64,000 bases of DNA from Bacillus stratosphericus. Lineage in GTDB: Bacteria; Bacillota; Bacilli; Bacillales; Bacillaceae. The stretch lies in the NCBI RefSeq assembly GCF_020524495.1, contig NZ_JAIVLB010000003.1:60081-124080 (forward strand), read 5' to 3'. The translations under genes and the position numbers were made by a program. Shown here piece by piece: positions 8,610-18,003 of this stretch; within the stretch, counting starts at the first letter, position 1; every line of letters begins with the position of its first letter. The notes beneath the pieces are model-generated. The model was not told the DNA's origin, ran no database searches, and saw only the letters and a program-made list of their open reading frames with translations.

Positions 8610-10678
8610 ATGTACATAACGGCACGAGAACAGAAAGTCATCAAATATATGATTCAGCAAAATCGTTATGTCACCATTCGTGAGATAGCCGATTCTGTTC
8701 AGGTAAGTACAAGAACCATTCATAGAGAACTCAAATCCATTAAACCTATTTTAAAAAATTACAATCTATCACTTGATAAACAGCCGGGGAAGGGCTTGAA
8801 GGCGGTCGGTGAACAGGAAGACAAACAGCGGCTTCTGTCTCATATTTCAAATGAGGATCAAATCGAATATAGTTCTGATGAACGGAAGCTCTTAATCCTG
8901 TGTGCGTTGCTTGAAGCAAAGGAACCCGTGAAATTATATACACTTGCATCCGACTTGCAGGTCACAAATGCGACAATCAGCTACGATTTAGATGAACTGA
9001 CAGAATGGATCGCTCATTACGGTTTACATCTCATCCGAAAGCGCGGGTATGGCATTGAATTAAAAGGACCGGAAGAAGCAAAACGAAAAATTGTCGGCAA
9101 TCTCATTGTCGACCGGCTCGACATTCAATTATTTTTAGAAACGATTGAAATGAATATTAAACATCGAACGAAAGCGTCTGAAAAGGTGTTTGGGGTTGTC
9201 AGCAGGGGACAGCTACTCAAGGTAGAAAGGCTGCTCTTTCATTTGAAAAACCGACTGTCGCTCTCATTGTCTGATAGTGCCTATATTGCTCTTGTCGTTC
9301 ACTTAACCTATGCCAATCGAACGTATTCAAATTGGCGAAACCATTCGAATGGAAGAGGAAGAATTGCTTGAATTAAAGCGGACGAAAGAATTTGAATCTT
9401 CACAGCGAATCGCAAGAGCACTAGAACGCATGTTTAATGTGGAGATTCCTGAAGCAGAGGTCGGATATATGACCATCCACCTGCGCAGTGCAAACCGAAG
9501 CTTTAAGGCAGAATATCGCATTGATGAGATTGAACTGGATATAGCGCTAAGAACGAAAAAACTCATCGATTTTATTTCTAAAAAAACAGGCTACCATTTA
9601 AATGAAAATGATTCATTGTATGAGGGACTCGTGTCTCACCTCGAACCTGCCATGAACCGATTAAAGAAAAAGATGAGGATTTATAACCCGCTCAAACAAC
9701 AAATCAAAAAAGACTACTTTTTGCTGTTCATGGCGATTGAAGAAGGAGTCGAGCGTTTCTGAGGATGAAATTGCCTTTATTGTGCTTCACTTTGGCTCAG
9801 TGCTTGAAATTAAAAAAGAAGAAACAAAGATTCATGCATTGGTTGTTTGCTCAAGCGGAATCGGTTCGTCCAAAATGCTCGCATCACGGTTAAAAAAAGA
9901 ATTGCCAGAGATCGCTAAATTCGATCTATCTTCCTTAATGGAGCTAAAGGAAATCGACGCTACAAGCTATGACATGATTGTATCAACGGTTCCGATCCCA
10001 TATGAGCATATCGATTACATTATGGTCAGTCCGCTCTTAAACGAGGATGACGCCATACTTGTAAAGTCTCATATTAAACGGAAGATTCCTTATATCATCG
10101 AGAAAAAAAGAGCAAAAGAATCTGTAAAAGAATCGGTGCAGGAAACGGTTGATATGATGGCGGTGGCAGAGCAGATAACAAATTATATGTCCGTGATTCG
10201 CAGCATCTTGTCCCATTTTACAATAGAAAAAAAGAAGACGATGGAGCAGCATGAGGAAACGATCAGAGAGCTGATGCGTCAGATTGAAAGCCAAGGATAT
10301 TTAGATCGTGCAGACGATGTGGCGGCCGGTTTACTTGAGCGTGAACAGCAAGGCGGTTTAGGAATTCCGGGTACCGAGTTTGCTCTTTTTCACTTAAAGC
10401 ATGAATTCATCAAGGAACCGATTTTTCATATCTATGATCTTGATGAGGCATACGAGGTGAAAAGCATGGATGGCGGGCAGCAGCTGATGTCAAGAACGCT
10501 CATGATGCTGGCACCGCTAGAACTTGGCAAGGAAGGTTCTGAAATGTTTAGTCTAATCAGTTCATCTATGATTGAAAGTGAAGAAAGCATGGCGCTTTAT
10601 GGACACGGAACAAAGGAAGACATTGAGCAGAAATTAAATCAGCTTTTCTATCAATTTGTCAAAGAAGCAAAATGGTAA
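8610..10678 (+). pseudogene. mtlR: Mannitol operon activator MtlR, broken by two frameshifts
   Basis: The three reading-frame pieces (8610-9371, 9310-9762, 9737-10678) together make one MtlR of about 689 residues, the normal length. In order they hold two helix-turn-helix domains, two PTS-regulation domains, an EIIB-like domain with CSSGIGSSKM, and an EIIA-like domain with GIPGTEFALFHLKHEF. The first break is near 9313, where one extra C in GCCAATC would explain it. The second is near 9758, where one extra T in CGTTTCTG would. Both are one-base gains in short runs, so sequencing error is possible. The mtlAFD genes are not in the window. Confidence 0.85.
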
Positions 10679-10737
10679 GAAAAAGGCCGAGAGCTTATTG
10701 ATGTGTTGCCTGTCAAGTAGACAGTGGAAATAACTAC

Positions 10738-10834
10738 TGATTCAATGCTTTATTTTCAGTTGCCATAATGAAGCCTGCAATGCTTCCAAGCCAGCCTTTT
10801 GGTCTGCTAAATTTTTTGAAAGGGTTGATAGCAT
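10738..10834 (-). pseudogene. ydaC: Amino-terminal scrap of a YdaC-like methyltransferase
   Basis: On the minus strand a frame reads AINPFKKFSRPKGWLG and continues SIAGFIMATENKALNQ before a stop. This resembles the start of the small SAM-dependent methyltransferase YdaC, which follows mtlR in B. subtilis (there on a similar position). The start codon context ATATGCTATC looks like ATGGCTATC with one base lost. The methyltransferase core is absent. Confidence 0.6.
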
Positions 10835-10914
10835 ATAAGAACGCTCCTTTTTGATGATCATGTAACCTATTTTTTCCATTTAGGAGCTTACACATGGATT
10901 TACGTGAATACTAA

Positions 10915-11150
10915 ACAAACGGCATTCCGCCCCAAACACAGGATCAGCAGCCATGTAGTGAAAGAGAAATGAATCCTGCGCCGATCTTTGAGGATGAGTC
11001 GTATCAAGGGTCTGGCAAGCTAAAAAGAAAAGTAGCACTGATTACAGGTGGAGACAGCGGAATTGGACATGCCGTTTTTGTTAGCCAATTTTTATTTTAC
11101 GAAGAAGGCACTTGATTACATAGCGACAAAAGGAGCCATCAACGGCAGCA
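10915..11150 (+). pseudogene. ydaD: Remnant of YdaD-like short-chain dehydrogenase
   Basis: Around 10965-11075 the plus strand reads EMNPAPIFEDESYQGSG and KLKRKVALITGGDSGIG, the amino terminus and NAD-binding GxxxGxG loop of the YdaD (general stress protein 39) SDR family. It then jumps to FTKKALDYIATKGAING, which contains the catalytic YxxxK region with a deletion joined just before it. The middle and the carboxy terminus are missing. It lies between mtlR and ydaG, as ydaD does in B. subtilis. Confidence 0.75.
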
Positions 11151-11252
11151 GCTATAAGATCTCTTTTTATGAAAAACACATTTCTTTGTTTAATGAATGG
11201 ATTGTCGTGGCAACCTAAAAATACGGATGAAATTTTGAAGGAGTGAAGGTAC

Positions 11253-11666
11253 ATGTCACAAGAAGAGTTAAAACAAAAGGTATTGAACTTATTAGATGAG
11301 CAAAAGGTCGGAACACTAGCGACCGTTGAACAGGATCAGCCGCATACCCGCTATATGACCTTTTTCCATGATGGGCTGACGCTATATACCCCAACGAGCA
11401 AAGAAACACATAAAGTAGACGAAATTGAGAAAAATCCGAATGTCCATATCTTAATTGGATATACAGGCGAAGGGTTCGGTGACACTTATGCAGAAATTAC
11501 AGGCACCGCTACATTAACAGATGATCAAGAGCTGATTGACCGAATTTGGTCAGAGGATATGGAGAAATGGTTTAAAGGAAAAGACGATCCAAACCTAGTC
11601 ATCCTAAAGATTGACTCAACCTCTATCCGTTATATGAATGAGGGAAGTCGTACACCAGCAGAATGA
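11253..11666 (+). CDS. ydaG: General stress protein 26, pyridoxamine-phosphate-oxidase fold
   Basis: The 137-residue protein is close to B. subtilis YdaG, a small flavin-binding split-barrel protein of the general stress regulon. The barrel core is seen in GTLATVEQDQPHTRYMTFF and HILIGYTGEGFGDTYAEI. Its exact substrate is unknown. ATG at 11253 follows GAAGGAGTGAAGGTAC. In B. subtilis it belongs to the sigma-B-dependent ydaD-ydaE-ydaF-ydaG group. Here the upstream genes are reduced to remnants, and no clear sigma-B promoter is visible just upstream. Confidence 0.88.
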   Translation: MSQEELKQKVLNLLDEQKVGTLATVEQDQPHTRYMTFFHDGLTLYTPTSKETHKVDEIEKNPNVHILIGYTGEGFGDTYAEITGTATLTDDQELIDRIWSEDMEKWFKGKDDPNLVILKIDSTSIRYMNEGSRTPAE

Positions 11667-11739
11667 TCACTTTAACGCTTGCGTAAGTTGGGGGAACGTG
11701 TTATACTTCTATATTAAGTGTTGAAATAAGCAAATAAAT

Positions 11740-11763
11740 AAAGAAAGTAAACTTTCTTTTTTC
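11740..11763 (+). terminator. Hairpin after ydaG
   Basis: AAAGAAAGT and ACTTTCTTT form a nine-base stem with a two-base loop, followed by a run of T. The stem is AT-rich, so it would be a weak terminator. Confidence 0.5.
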
Positions 11764-12105
11764 TATGACATCATAAGAAGCAATAGAGCTTCTACTTGAT
11801 AAGAACGAGACGCTGTCAAAGCAACAAACTTATTCTTTCCCTTTGCATCCGCCCCCTATAAAAGCGGAAGAATGGAAAAAAGACGTTTTGATTTACAATT
11901 CACACTGGCGCGGCTTCGGAGCCGTAAGGACGAATGAGAGGTAGGGCTTTCGTTGTCTTGTTACCAGAACTTCCATGGCGTTTACTTTCAAACGTAGGTT
12001 CACTCGGAACACATATGACACACTGATATGATCGAATCTTAATTCATAAACTCCGCAACGGAGATCAGAAATTGATTATTTATTTGCATGAAAAGAGTAA
12101 GAAGC

Positions 12106-12133
12106 AGGCTGCCATCTATTTGGCAGCCTTTTT
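12106..12133 (+). terminator. Intrinsic terminator without an obvious upstream gene
   Basis: AGGCTGCCA and TGGCAGCCT form a perfect nine-base stem with a six-base loop and a five-base T run. Since no plus-strand gene is recognised just upstream, it may be left from a lost gene. Confidence 0.75.
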
Positions 12134-12324
12134 ATGTTCGTCAAACAATAGAATGCAGAGACTAATGATACCTAGAAAAGGGAAGAAGATACACAATATG
12201 TTATGAAAGGGGGCCGTATCATTTGTCAGCTTGTTTCTCCAATTTAAGTATGAAGGAAAAAGAACAGGAAAGACTGCAAAAACTGTGATATCTTAAACCC
12301 AGATCTCACAAGCCTAGACAACAT

Positions 12325-12362
12325 AAAAAAGCAAGCGTTTCTTGTTGGAACGCTTGCTTTTT
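12325..12362. terminator. Bidirectional terminator at the ydzA 3' end
   Basis: The stem AAAAAGCAAGCGTT pairs with AACGCTTGCTTTTT around a nine-base loop, with A and T runs on either side. It lies just past the ydzA stop and can end transcription from both sides. Confidence 0.85.
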
Positions 12363-12366
12363 CATA

Positions 12367-12663
12367 TTACGCTTTCGTATCAAATTGGCGGAGCACCTTA
12401 TCATAGGCGAAGTTGCCGAAAGGAATGAATGCCGCAAAAAAACCGGCGATCGACCATTTCAAATGCCAACGAACTTTAAATGTCACATATGCCAAAACGA
12501 GCATATAGATGACAAACAATGCGCCATGAAGAGAACCCACAATGGTGACCGCCATGGGAATATCCGCAAAATATTTTAGAGGCATGGCAATTAAAAGAAG
12601 GGCTAAAAGAGACATACCCTCAATAAAACCCGCCTGTCGCAGACGGCTAATACTTGTATGCAT
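12367..12663 (-). CDS. ydzA: DUF3817 membrane protein YdzA
   Basis: The 98-residue protein carries three hydrophobic segments and the SRLRQAGFIEGMSLL amino-terminal motif of the DUF3817 family. It closes with a conserved FIPFGNFAYDKVL block. Its function is unknown. ATG at 12663 is preceded by AGGAGG at a spacing of eight bases, better than the in-frame TTG six bases upstream. It lies between ydaG and topB, as in B. subtilis. Confidence 0.85.
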   Translation of the reverse strand: MHTSISRLRQAGFIEGMSLLALLLIAMPLKYFADIPMAVTIVGSLHGALFVIYMLVLAYVTFKVRWHLKWSIAGFFAAFIPFGNFAYDKVLRQFDTKA

Positions 12664-12669
12664 AAACAA

Positions 12670-13089
12670 TTCCTCCTGTATAAAAGCTAGTTTCTCATCT
12701 TCTAATATAAACGAAAGATCGTCTGGACATGCTAAAATCTATGAAAAATTCAAAATATGTTCAAGTAATGCTTAAAAAATAGGGAAAATGAAAATCAGTT
12801 ATTTAGAGAGTACTTGCTTCAAGTGCGTCACATCATGACTGTAACAATTGCAACAAAATGGCATGGCATCGTTCATACGATGCTTTTTGGAGAGGGCATC
12901 AATATGCGGCTAGTCTGCTGTAACCTCTGGGTAGTCCTTTTAACTGTAGACATCGGCGTAGCCTATCAAACACAAGAGGTCACAAATGAAATCATCAAAC
13001 GTTTAAAGAAAATAATCCGCCATTAGAACCGCATCTCCTCACGTCTGCTATAATAAAAGGATGGATAGAAGAAAGAGATGTGAAATGTA
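12670..13089. other. Upstream region of topB with an unrecognised open frame
   Basis: A plus-strand frame runs from about 12784 to 13026 without stops. Its translation has one hydrophobic stretch (LVCCNLWVVLLTVDIGVAY) and a basic tail. I do not recognise it, and it has no good ribosome binding site. It may be a decayed gene. The topB ribosome binding site AAAGAGATG lies at the right end. Confidence 0.3.
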
Positions 13090-15276
13090 GTGTCAAAAAC
13101 AGTTGTATTAGCAGAGAAACCTTCAGTAGGACGCGATCTTGCGCGCGTGCTGAAGTGTCATAAAAAAGGAAACGGCTTTTTAGAAGGAGATCAATACATT
13201 GTGACGTGGGCACTTGGTCATTTGGTCACACTGGCTGATCCAGAAGGCTACGGAAAAGAATTTCAATCCTGGCGTTTAGAGGATTTGCCGATCATTCCAG
13301 AGCCGCTCAAGCTTGTGGTGATGAAAAAGACAAGCAAACAGTTCCAAGCGGTAAAAGCGCAGCTTGCTAGAAAAGATGTGAAAGACATTGTCATTGCAAC
13401 AGATGCTGGACGTGAAGGAGAGCTTGTGGCGAGATGGATTCTTGAAAAAGCTCATGTGAAAAAGCCCCTGAAACGACTATGGATCTCCTCTGTCACTGAC
13501 AAAGCGATTCAGGAAGGATTCAAACGATTAAAAGACGGTAGAGAATATGACAACCTGTATCGCTCAGCGGTCGCACGTGCAGAGGCAGACTGGGTTGTAG
13601 GGATAAACGCGACAAGAGCGTTAACAACTAAATTTAATGCACAGCTCTCCTGCGGACGGGTGCAAACCCCAACCATTGCGATGATCGCAAAGCGAGAAGA
13701 AGACATTCAGCAATTTCAGCCGAAGCCGTTCTTTGGGCTGACTGCACAAGTAGACGGACTCACCTTGACTTGGCAGTATGCAAAAACAAAGCAAAACCGC
13801 ACATTCCAAGAGGATCTAATCAAGGAACGCTTGGCAAGCTGTAAAGGAAAACCTGCAGTGATTGATGCACTGAAAAAAACAGCCAAAAAAGCCTTTGCTC
13901 CAGGGCTGTATGACCTGACAGAATTGCAGCGTGATGCTCATAAACGCTACGGTTTTTCAGCGAAAGAAACACTGTCTACTCTTCAGCGGTTGTATGAGCA
14001 GCATAAGCTCGTCACTTACCCGCGTACAGATTCACGTTATATTTCAACGGATATCGTTCCCACATTAAAGGATCGACTAAAAGGAATGAACGTCAGACCA
14101 TATGCGCATTATGTGAACCGTATTTTACAATCAGGTATTAAGGCACATAAATCCTTCGTCAACGATGCCAAAGTGTCAGATCACCATGCAATCATCCCAA
14201 CTGAGGAAGAGCTGTATCCTGGTGCATTAAGTGATAAAGAGCGTAAATTATATGACTTGATTGCCAAACGATTTCTTGCTGTCCTCATGAAACCTTTTGA
14301 ATACGAGGAAACGACTGTTATCGCCAAGATAGGCAGTGAACTGTTCACAGCAAAAGGGAAGACCGTCCAATCAACTGGCTGGAAAGCCGTATACGATGAT
14401 TCCTATGAAGACGAGGAATCAGTCGAAGCAGATCAGCATCTGCCGGCACTGACAGAAGGCCAGTCTCTTGAAGTAAGACTGCTGAAAGAAACAAAAGGAG
14501 AAACGAAGCCTCCTGCTCGATTTAATGAAGCGACCCTTTTATCTGCCATGGAAAACCCTGCTGCATTTATGCAGAACGAAGAAAAGGACTTAGTGAAAAC
14601 CCTTGGTGAAACGGGTGGATTAGGGACAGTGGCAACAAGAGCCGATATCATTGAAAAACTGTTTAATAGCTTCTTAATTGAGAAAAAGGGCAAAGACATC
14701 TTCATCACATCGAAAGGGAAGCAGCTATTATCCTTAGTACCTGAAGACTTAAAGTCTCCTGCCTTAACAGCGGAATGGGAACAGAAACTTACTAAAATTG
14801 CAAAAGGTCAATTGAAAGCTTCTCAATTCATGAGTGAAATGAAGGCATATGCAAAACAAGCCGTAACTGAAATCAAGCAGACAAACCAAACATTTAAGCA
14901 TGACAACATCACGGGAACCCATTGTCCTGACTGCGGAAAACTCATGCTGAAAGTGAACGGGAAAAATGGCACAATGCTCGTTTGTCAGGACCGGGAATGC
15001 GGTCATCGCAAAAATGTCGCGAAGAAAACAAATGCACGCTGCCCGAACTGTCATAAAAAGCTCGAGCTGCGAGGGGAAGGAGATGGCAAAATCTTTGCCT
15101 GTGTGTGCGGTCATAGAGAGAAGCTGTCTGTTTTTGAAAAGCGCAAAGCACAATCCAATCAAAAACGAGCTAGTAAGCACGATGTGTCTAAATATATGAA
15201 GAAACAAAAAAAAGTGGAAGAACCAATCAATAACGCACTAGCTGAACAATTAAAGAAATTAAAATTAGATCAATAG
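13090..15276 (+). CDS. topB: DNA topoisomerase III
   Basis: The 728-residue type IA topoisomerase relaxes and decatenates DNA. It has an amino-terminal Toprim domain with DAGREGELVARW near residue 104, the active-site tyrosine in TYPRTDSR near residue 315, and the helical gate with the SCGRVQTPT block. Its carboxy terminus has two Cys4-type zinc ribbons (CPDCGK to CQDRECG and CPNCHKK to CVCG) and the long lysine-rich tail typical of B. subtilis TopB. The start is GTG at 13090. It stands alone and ends in a strong terminator. Confidence 0.96.
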   Translation: MSKTVVLAEKPSVGRDLARVLKCHKKGNGFLEGDQYIVTWALGHLVTLADPEGYGKEFQSWRLEDLPIIPEPLKLVVMKKTSKQFQAVKAQLARKDVKDIVIATDAGREGELVARWILEKAHVKKPLKRLWISSVTDKAIQEGFKRLKDGREYDNLYRSAVARAEADWVVGINATRALTTKFNAQLSCGRVQTPTIAMIAKREEDIQQFQPKPFFGLTAQVDGLTLTWQYAKTKQNRTFQEDLIKERLASCKGKPAVIDALKKTAKKAFAPGLYDLTELQRDAHKRYGFSAKETLSTLQRLYEQHKLVTYPRTDSRYISTDIVPTLKDRLKGMNVRPYAHYVNRILQSGIKAHKSFVNDAKVSDHHAIIPTEEELYPGALSDKERKLYDLIAKRFLAVLMKPFEYEETTVIAKIGSELFTAKGKTVQSTGWKAVYDDSYEDEESVEADQHLPALTEGQSLEVRLLKETKGETKPPARFNEATLLSAMENPAAFMQNEEKDLVKTLGETGGLGTVATRADIIEKLFNSFLIEKKGKDIFITSKGKQLLSLVPEDLKSPALTAEWEQKLTKIAKGQLKASQFMSEMKAYAKQAVTEIKQTNQTFKHDNITGTHCPDCGKLMLKVNGKNGTMLVCQDRECGHRKNVAKKTNARCPNCHKKLELRGEGDGKIFACVCGHREKLSVFEKRKAQSNQKRASKHDVSKYMKKQKKVEEPINNALAEQLKKLKLDQ

Positions 15277-15282
15277 TTGTGT

Positions 15283-15312
15283 AAAAACCCATGCAGAATC
15301 GCATGGGTTTTT
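15283..15312 (+). terminator. Terminator of topB
   Basis: AAAAACCCATGC pairs with GCATGGGTTTTT around a six-base loop; the T run completes it, seven bases after the topB stop. Confidence 0.9.
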
Positions 15313-15526
15313 CAGTGTGTTCAAGTATGAATATGCGTGTGAAAAGACTCGTAATTTGGTATAAAATATTGATTTAAATTTAAACAGAAACGTTCTAAAT
15401 CGTTGGATGCTGAGAGAACTGGGATTTACGATGAAAATGTGTTTAATGATAACCAACTGCTTTCCCTTCTCACGGGCTTCTTGTTGTGCGTCCATTACAT
15501 ACCGAATGCCTGATCAATAAAAAGAG

Positions 15527-15559
15527 AAACCACCTTTCTTATCCAGAAAAGGTGGTTTT
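15527..15559. terminator. Bidirectional terminator beside the small membrane gene
   Basis: AAACCACCTTT pairs with AAAGGTGGTTT around a ten-base loop, flanked by A and T runs. It ends the minus-strand gene at 15562-15825. Confidence 0.85.
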
Positions 15560-15561
15560 GT

Positions 15562-15825
15562 TTATGATGGTGTTTTTGCAAAGGCTAAGAATAAAGGAAT
15601 GCCTGTGCCGACAAGTGTAGTGGCAAAAAGGAACATACCGCAAATGAATAGGAAATGGCTGGCTGAAAAGACAAGTGCCAGAATAAGAAAAACGAAGCTG
15701 AGTCCTGCCATGCTGTATGATGGGACAAAGCGGCGTTTGTATGTGACTTTCTTTGTTAGGAATGAGAAGAAAATGCCAAATAATAAAGGGAAAATCCATA
15801 AGTAAAATAAAATAATTAGAGACAT
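15562..15825 (-). CDS. Small membrane protein of unknown function
   Basis: The 87-residue product has three hydrophobic segments (residues about 2-24, 38-60 and 60-82) and is not recognised as a named family. ATG at 15825 is preceded by CGAGGTATGATGT, an acceptable ribosome binding site, and the gene ends three bases before a strong terminator, which supports it being real. It stands between topB and an acetyltransferase gene. Confidence 0.6.
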   Translation of the reverse strand: MSLIILFYLWIFPLLFGIFFSFLTKKVTYKRRFVPSYSMAGLSFVFLILALVFSASHFLFICGMFLFATTLVGTGIPLFLAFAKTPS

Positions 15826-15923
15826 ACATCATACCTCGATTTTTCCTTCTATTTTATCAGATGCTGATCACAATGGATACCATAAAGATTCACTTTGTAA
15901 AGTAATTTATGCAATCGACACAA

Positions 15924-16493
15924 TTAAGTGGTCTGATCCATTGAATACGCTTTTTGCTTCATATACTCAGGCTGCAAAAGTGCATAGACACAATGATCGG
16001 TAAAATGGTCGCCTAGCCATTCACATTGTCTGAGAATGCCTTCAAGAGAAAAGGATAATCGCTCTGCGATGCGTCTGCTTTTCTGATTATCAACAGCGGC
16101 TCTTATTTCAATGCGATGCAGTCCACACTCTTGAAATAAATAGTGAATGACCGCTTTGCACGCTTTTGTCATGATGCCTTTTCCTTGATAGCCTTCTCCG
16201 AGCCAATAGCCAATGGAAACGGTTCGGTCGACCCAATGAATCTGGTGGGTGCCAATGATACCGACGAGTTCTCCATGTGACCAAATGCCCGCTTGAAAGC
16301 CGTTGTTCTGGAAAGCTTGTTGCATTGCACCTTGAATGAACGCCATGCTGTCCTCTTCTGTTTGCGTGGTATCCACCCAAAGCATCCATTCACGTAAATG
16401 CTCTCTTGACCGCTGGATGAGCAAAAACAAACTTCTTGCGTCTCTTGGCTCAAGTAGCCGCATGGATACATCTTGGTCCTGATAAAAAAACAT
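15924..16493 (-). CDS. RimJ/RimL-type GNAT acetyltransferase, YdaF-like
   Basis: The 189-residue protein has the GNAT fold. The acetyl-CoA loop is in GYQGKGIMTKACKAVIHYLF (near residue 118), preceded by the IGYWLGE strand, with the NQKSRRIAERLSF helix after it. This pattern matches the YdaF/RimL group that acetylates ribosomal-protein amino termini or related amines. The open frame reaches to 16559, but ATG at 16493 with GAGAGGATG upstream fits the family start. It follows mntH on the same strand after a terminator. Confidence 0.85.
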   Translation of the reverse strand: MFFYQDQDVSMRLLEPRDARSLFLLIQRSREHLREWMLWVDTTQTEEDSMAFIQGAMQQAFQNNGFQAGIWSHGELVGIIGTHQIHWVDRTVSIGYWLGEGYQGKGIMTKACKAVIHYLFQECGLHRIEIRAAVDNQKSRRIAERLSFSLEGILRQCEWLGDHFTDHCVYALLQPEYMKQKAYSMDQTT

Positions 16494-16540
16494 GTGCCCA
16501 CATCCTCTCAAGGTGAATTCTACCATAATCAAATGGAAAC

Positions 16541-16568
16541 AAAAAGACAGCCTCATCACTGTCTTTTA
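16541..16568 (-). terminator. Terminator at the mntH 3' end
   Basis: AAAAGACAG and CTGTCTTTT form a nine-base stem with an eight-base loop; it overlaps the mntH stop codon and is followed by T on the minus strand. Confidence 0.7.
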
Positions 16569-17843
16569 CATAAAGGTATCCACAATTAAAAAGAGATTGA
16601 GTGCTACAACAAGAGCTGCTATCACCCAAGATATTCCTGTCACCCAGCGTGCATTCGTTAAATCGCCCATAATTCGTTTTTTGCTTGTAAACAAAATAAG
16701 CGGAATTAAAGCAAAGGCTATACCAAAGGATAATACCACTTGACTCATCACAAGCGCAGATGTCGGATTGACCCCAGATGCAATGATTGCAATAGGGGGG
16801 ACGATGGTGATTAACCGGCGTACATACAATGGGATGCGATACTGAATAAATCCCTGCATAATAATATCGCCTGACAAAGTACCAACAGAAGAGCTGGAAA
16901 GTCCGGCTACAAGCAGACCTACACCAAATAAGATGGCCGACATAGGACCTGCGATTGTACCAAAATGCTGAAATGCGATGTCCAAATCTTCAACAAAGAG
17001 ACCATTTTTATAAAATAAAGTAGCTGCCACAATCAACATGCTGGCATTGATGGCTCCAGCGACTAGCATGGCAATAATAATGTCTAAAAACTCAAAGCGG
17101 AAAATTTGTTTTTTCTCTTTCTCCGTTCTGCCGACGACTCTTCTTTGGGTTAAAGCTGAATGTAAATAGATCGCGTGCGGCATCACAGTGGCACCTAAAA
17201 TTCCAGCTGCAAGCAGCACACTATCTGTCCCATCAAACCTTGGAATGAAAAGTCCGCCAGTGACACTTGCGATATCAGGCTTTGCGACAAAGGTTTGCAC
17301 AGCGAAAGCAATCACCACAACGAACAGCATACCAGTGATACCTGCTTCTAATGCTCGATATCCGCGTCTTTGGAGTTCTAAAATCGCAAAGGATCCGATG
17401 GCTGCAATAATTGATGCTTCAAGAAGTGGGATTCGAAAGAGCAAGTACAAGCCAAGTGCAGCACCGATAAATTCAGCTAAGTCTGTGGCGATAATGACGA
17501 GCTCGCCCTGAATCCATAAACCGATGGAGACGGGCTTTGGAAACTCTTCACGTGCGATTTCAGGTAGATTTTTACTTGTTGCGATTCCAAGCTTTGCTGA
17601 CAAGGACTGAATGAGCAAAGCCATTAGATTTGATATGAGAATAACCCATAAAAGCAGAAAACCATATTTTGAGCCAGCCGCAATGTTGGTAGCAAAGTTG
17701 CCTGGATCAATATATGCAATGGCTGCAATAAAAGCAGGCCCGAGAAAAGGAAGGAGCCTTCTAAACCCTTTTACCTTCCCTTCAAGTGCACGCTCAGCTG
17801 CCACTGACATGTGGGCCTGTGCCTCGATGTATTTGTTTGTCAA
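16566..17843 (-). CDS. mntH: Manganese transporter MntH (NRAMP family)
   Basis: The 425-residue protein has eleven membrane segments. The metal-binding motif DPGN in the first segment (AAIAYIDPGNFATN) and the MPHAIYLHS motif in segment six are both intact, as in proton-coupled Mn/Fe importers. The start is TTG after AGGTGATGACAT; a stop lies just upstream in frame, so this is the longest choice, and an internal ATG at residue 12 is the alternative. B. subtilis mntH occupies the same syntenic place and is repressed by MntR with manganese. Confidence 0.94.
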   Translation of the reverse strand: MTNKYIEAQAHMSVAAERALEGKVKGFRRLLPFLGPAFIAAIAYIDPGNFATNIAAGSKYGFLLLWVILISNLMALLIQSLSAKLGIATSKNLPEIAREEFPKPVSIGLWIQGELVIIATDLAEFIGAALGLYLLFRIPLLEASIIAAIGSFAILELQRRGYRALEAGITGMLFVVVIAFAVQTFVAKPDIASVTGGLFIPRFDGTDSVLLAAGILGATVMPHAIYLHSALTQRRVVGRTEKEKKQIFRFEFLDIIIAMLVAGAINASMLIVAATLFYKNGLFVEDLDIAFQHFGTIAGPMSAILFGVGLLVAGLSSSSVGTLSGDIIMQGFIQYRIPLYVRRLITIVPPIAIIASGVNPTSALVMSQVVLSFGIAFALIPLILFTSKKRIMGDLTNARWVTGISWVIAALVVALNLFLIVDTFM

Positions 17844-17865
17844 ATGTCATCACCTAGATTCTACA

Positions 17866-17890
17866 AAGTTTTGCTTTGGCACAAAAAGTT
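17866..17890 (-). promoter_or_regulatory. Possible MntR operator in the mntH leader
   Basis: The plus strand reads AGTTTTGCTTTGGCACAAAA around 17867-17886, an imperfect inverted repeat resembling MntR boxes (TTTGC...GGNAAA). It lies just downstream of the predicted mntH start of transcription, where a repressor would act. The match is partial. Confidence 0.4.
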
Positions 17891-17911
17891 CCCTCGATGC
17901 AATTTTCAATC

Positions 17912-17940
17912 ATCATATGCCCAACTTCATGAATTGTCAA
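17912..17940 (-). promoter_or_regulatory. Sigma-A promoter of mntH
   Basis: On the minus strand a perfect -35 TTGACA (17940-17935) and a -10 TATGAT (17917-17912) are separated by exactly 17 bases. The predicted transcript start is near 17905, about 60 bases upstream of the mntH start codon. Confidence 0.85.
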
Positions 17941-18003
17941 CTATCTGAACTAATAGGTTTGTTTATCATATGTAAGTGGAAAAAGGTAATGTCAATCAAA
18001 ACA

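Larger units (their letters stand above)
11667..12366. other. 700-base stretch without a recognisable gene
   Basis: No intact gene is supported. The stretch holds two hairpin terminators (listed). The part between 11800 and 12060 is locally more GC-rich and contains several small inverted repeats such as TCCGC-cccctataaaa-GCGGA near 11849. Open fragments of 20-40 codons exist in several frames, but none was recognised. It may be the remains of genes that lie between ydaG and ydzA in relatives. Confidence 0.4.

Noticed and set aside
15265..15495. A 76-codon minus-strand frame beginning MDAQQEAREKGKQ
   Set aside because: It has no ribosome binding site and runs through the topB terminator and the end of topB.
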